A stretch of 8,484 nt of DNA, taken from NCBI GenBank assembly GCA_964369265.1, contig CAYJEV010000072.1, forward strand, positions 1-8,484, read 5' to 3'. Positions 6,439 through 8,484 of the stretch are shown here, in pieces. Under the pieces are notes generated by a model, which saw only the letters and a list, made by a program, of their open reading frames with translations, did no database searches and was not told where the DNA came from. Position 1 is the first letter of the stretch. The number at the start of each line of letters is the position of its first letter. The stretch comes from DAMCAP01 sp964369265. GTDB lineage: Bacteria; Bacillota; Clostridia; Oscillospirales; Ruminococcaceae. Both the position numbers and the translations under genes were made by a program.

Positions 6439-7255
6439 GCAAGAAGCTAAAAATGCCTCCAGTAAAACTTCAAGAGAGATATATCTTCATAACATAAAAA
6501 GAGAAAAGCGACTAATATCAACAGCTCGCCTTTCAATCTTCCTAATATTTTTGGCTATTTGGGAGGTGCTTGCTTATTTTGATATAATTGATAGCTTTAT
6601 AACCAGCTCGCCCTCTAGGACTCTTGGGGTTATTTATGAGCTTGTTGTTAGTGGAGAGCTTTTTTATCATCTATTTGTAACAGTTGGTGAGGTTATAGTG
6701 GGGTTCTTTCTTGGGAGCTTTCTTGGTTGTTTGCTGGCTATGTTATTATGGCTTTCGCCGTTTTGGTCGAAGGTGCTTGAACCGTATTTAGTGGTTATAA
6801 ACGCACTGCCTAAGATTGCGCTTGGACCATTGTTTGTTGTGTGGCTAGGAGCTGGAACAGGGGCTATTATTGGCATGACGCTATCTATTTCTATTGTTGT
6901 GATGACATTAGATGTGCTTAGTGGCTTTTTAGCGACAGATAAAGAGCTGATAAAACTAACGCAGTCACTAGGGGCAGATAGGCTTACCATCTTCAGAAAG
7001 CTAGTGTTACCATACAACAAAAAGACTATAATATCAGCGCTTAAAATTAGCGTTGGAATGTCTTGGGTTGGGGTTATAGTTGGTGAATTTTTAGTGTCGA
7101 GGGCTGGGATAGGTTATCTCATTGTGTATGGAAGCCAAGTGTTTCAGCTAGATTTGGTAATGGCAGGGGTTGTGGTGCTGTCTTTGATGGCAACGCTGAT
7201 GTATCTCGCTGTTTTATATATAGAAAAAGCATTATATGGAGGGAATAACCAATGA
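6425..7255 (+). CDS. ABC transporter permease (SsuC/TauC/ThiX-like)
   Basis: This is the membrane-spanning subunit of the importer, 276 residues. Hydrophobic segments are seen at about 35-54, 83-110, 119-141, 144-168, 208-224 and 243-266, matching the six-helix layout of BPD_transp_1 permeases. The cytoplasmic coupling loop that docks on the ATPase is clear: KLTQSLGADRLTIFRKLVLP (177-196), a variant of the EAA motif. GEFLVSRAGIGYLI (220-233) is typical of the SsuC/TauC group. The start is ATG 6425, preceded by GGAGGG. A longer in-frame ORF reaches 6347, but those codons lie inside the ATPase gene and do not look like protein of this family. The gene overlaps the ATPase by 14 bases and the binding-protein gene by 4 (ATGA), which implies coupled translation. 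Confidence 0.93.
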   Translation: MNIFKQEAKNASSKTSREIYLHNIKREKRLISTARLSIFLIFLAIWEVLAYFDIIDSFITSSPSRTLGVIYELVVSGELFYHLFVTVGEVIVGFFLGSFLGCLLAMLLWLSPFWSKVLEPYLVVINALPKIALGPLFVVWLGAGTGAIIGMTLSISIVVMTLDVLSGFLATDKELIKLTQSLGADRLTIFRKLVLPYNKKTIISALKISVGMSWVGVIVGEFLVSRAGIGYLIVYGSQVFQLDLVMAGVVVLSLMATLMYLAVLYIEKALYGGNNQ

Positions 7256-8244
7256 AGAAATTATTAGCAATTGTTTTGAGCCTAAGTTTTGTACTTATGG
7301 TGGGGTGTAGTAATGCGAGTTCACCAGCAAGCGGGCTAACGGAAATTAGCTTATCTGAAGTAACACGTTCTGTGTTTTACGCTCCTCAGTATGCAGCCAT
7401 TGAAAAAGGCTTTTTTGAGGAGGAGGGCATTAGCATTGATTTAATCTCTGGGCAAGGAGCAGATACTGTTATGACTGCTGTGCTTTCAGGGGATGTTGAA
7501 ATAGGTTTAGCAGGGCCTGAGGCGTGCATTTATGTCTACAACGAGGGCAAGGAAGACTATCCTGTTATTTTCGCTCAACTAACAAAGCGTGATGGTTCTT
7601 TTTTAGTTGCAAACGAAACAGCAGCAGAGTTTAGCTGGGATAATTTAAAGGGCAGCCATTTGCTTGGAGGAAGAAAAGGCGGCGTTCCTAACATGGTGCT
7701 AGACTATACACTAACTCAAAAAGGGCTGGACACAACAGACGATCTTTACATGGACACAGCAACAGAGTTTTCGGCGATGGCTGGCGCTTTTTTGGCTGGT
7801 GAAGGGGATTATGTTGCCTTGTTTGAGCCAACAGCTTCTATGATAGAGATGGAGGGCAAGGGACATATTGTTGCCTCTATTGGCGAGGAAAGCGGAGAGA
7901 TACCATATACAGCTTACTTTTCAGACAGCGAATTTATGAAGGAAAATCCTGAGCTTATCCAAAACTTTACAAATGCTATTGCTAAAGGTCAAGAATGGGT
8001 TGCGACTGCTTCTTCAGAGGATGTTGCTAAAGCAATTGCTGGCTATTTCCCAGATACTTCACATGAGGTTTTGGTAAAAGTTGTTGAGCGATATCGAAGC
8101 ATTGATGCTTGGAACACAACTCCTGTTATGAAAGAAGAAGCTCTCTCTCGTTTATGCGAGGTTATGATTGCTGCTGGCGAGCTTACAACCCCTGTTGACT
8201 TTGATAAAGTTGTCGATAACAGATTTGCAAACGCTGTTAGCTAA
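7252..8244 (+). CDS. ABC transporter substrate-binding lipoprotein (NMT1/THI5-SsuA-like)
   Basis: This is the extracellular receptor of the importer, 330 residues, probably held on the membrane by a lipid on Cys19. Residues 1-19 form a signal peptide with charged KK, a hydrophobic core and a lipobox ending LMVGC, followed by a Ser/Ala-rich linker. The mature domain has the family pattern VFYAPQYAAIEKGFFEEEGI (41-60), then a DTVMTAVLSGDVEIGLAGPEA stretch (71-91, shown in part: GDVEIGLAG) and GGRKGGVPNMVLDY (139-152). This matches periplasmic-binding-like type II proteins of the NMT1/THI5 and SsuA group, which bind sulfonates, thiamine-pyrimidine precursors, riboflavin or other compounds. I cannot name the ligand. 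The ATG overlaps the permease stop (ATGA), with GGAGGG 8 bases upstream. A terminator follows 17 bases after the stop. Confidence 0.93.
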   Translation: MKKLLAIVLSLSFVLMVGCSNASSPASGLTEISLSEVTRSVFYAPQYAAIEKGFFEEEGISIDLISGQGADTVMTAVLSGDVEIGLAGPEACIYVYNEGKEDYPVIFAQLTKRDGSFLVANETAAEFSWDNLKGSHLLGGRKGGVPNMVLDYTLTQKGLDTTDDLYMDTATEFSAMAGAFLAGEGDYVALFEPTASMIEMEGKGHIVASIGEESGEIPYTAYFSDSEFMKENPELIQNFTNAIAKGQEWVATASSEDVAKAIAGYFPDTSHEVLVKVVERYRSIDAWNTTPVMKEEALSRLCEVMIAAGELTTPVDFDKVVDNRFANAVS

Positions 8245-8261
8245 TACCAAAAACCTAACTA

Positions 8262-8300
8262 ATCAAAAAAGGCAAACAGAAAATCCTTGCCTTTTTTGAT
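8262..8300 (+). terminator. Rho-independent terminator after the ABC operon
   Basis: A perfect 14-base inverted repeat, ATCAAAAAAGGCAA (8262-8275) and TTGCCTTTTTTGAT (8287-8300), encloses an 11-base loop. The GGC/GCC core followed by six T residues fits an intrinsic terminator for the transporter operon. Because the other arm has six A residues, it could also stop transcription arriving on the minus strand. Confidence 0.85.
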
Positions 8301-8484
8301 ATTTTGTTTTATACAGTTGATAATTTTATTAAACGGACAAGCGCAAATGGCACTGCAAAACCCTATACCCCCACAAACCAAAATGACCTGTCAATCGTTC
8401 CTTATTGTGATTTCTGTGCGACGGTGCGTCGAGCGCCGCACCCTACTATTTTTGGTTATGCAAAATATTAAATGACAAAACCAA
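8301..8484. other. Non-coding tail without a recognised gene
   Basis: After the terminator no frame gives a convincing protein. A 62-codon open frame from 8287 begins inside the terminator hairpin and has no ribosome site or family features. Apart from the GC-rich palindromic motif at 8416-8446, and an 8-base inverted pair AACCAAAA/TTTTGGTT (8376-8383 and 8450-8457) that brackets it and may be chance, I see nothing. Confidence 0.6.
8416..8446. repeat. Short GC-rich palindromic motif
   Basis: GGTGCG (8423-8428) pairs with CGCACC (8437-8442), while CGACG (8419-8423) can instead pair with CGTCG (8427-8431), so two hairpins compete. The edge CACCCTAC (8439-8446) is the complement of GTAGGGTG, which also begins the palindrome at 2149-2156. 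From general knowledge, GTAGGGTG-edged palindromes of about this size are dispersed in many bacterial genomes. The stretch is richer in G and C than its AT-rich surroundings. Its copy number here is unknown. Confidence 0.5.

Noticed and set aside
8287..8475. A 62-codon plus-strand open frame after the transporter operon
   Set aside because: It starts within the terminator hairpin, has no ribosome site and runs through the GC-rich palindrome.

Overview
The window reads as ordinary chromosomal DNA from a low-to-moderate GC member of the Firmicutes, most likely an anaerobic clostridium-type bacterium. The reasons are strong AAGGAGG-type ribosome binding sites, several GTG starts, a Gram-positive lipoprotein signal on the transport protein, an M18 aminopeptidase of the kind common in Clostridia, and the gene pair coaE plus a small membrane-anchored lytic transglycosylase. 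The species cannot be named from the sequence alone.

Left part (6-5536), all on the minus strand and read from high to low coordinates: prfA (release factor 1), a full-length Sua5-type threonylcarbamoyl-AMP synthase, coaE (dephospho-CoA kinase), a one-pass membrane lytic transglycosylase, then, after a 143-base gap, an M18 aminopeptidase and an aspartate/glutamate racemase-family protein. The first four genes are packed 0 to 22 bases apart and look like one transcript from a promoter at about 5576-5605. The gap before the aminopeptidase holds an imperfect palindrome with 30-32 base arms (2143-2223). One arm, with its flank, makes a good sigma-A type promoter aimed at the last two genes, so these may be a separately transcribed unit.

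Right part (5686-8244), on the plus strand and divergent from prfA: a three-gene ABC importer (ATPase, permease, lipoprotein binding protein) of the SsuBCA/TauBCA/ThiZXY type, with overlapping genes and a strong terminator after the last one. The substrate cannot be read from sequence. Candidates from the family are sulfonates, pyrimidine precursors of thiamine, riboflavin or other small organic compounds. No riboswitch was seen in the 149-base divergent intergenic region.

The tail (8301-8484) has no credible gene, but holds a short GC-rich palindromic motif that shares the edge octamer GTAGGGTG with the palindrome at 2143-2223. No defence system, mobile element with a transposase, CRISPR array or RNA gene was found. 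The main second-look items are the repeat-borne promoter, the absence of prmC next to prfA, and the unknown transporter substrate. I do not see a novel biological system here.
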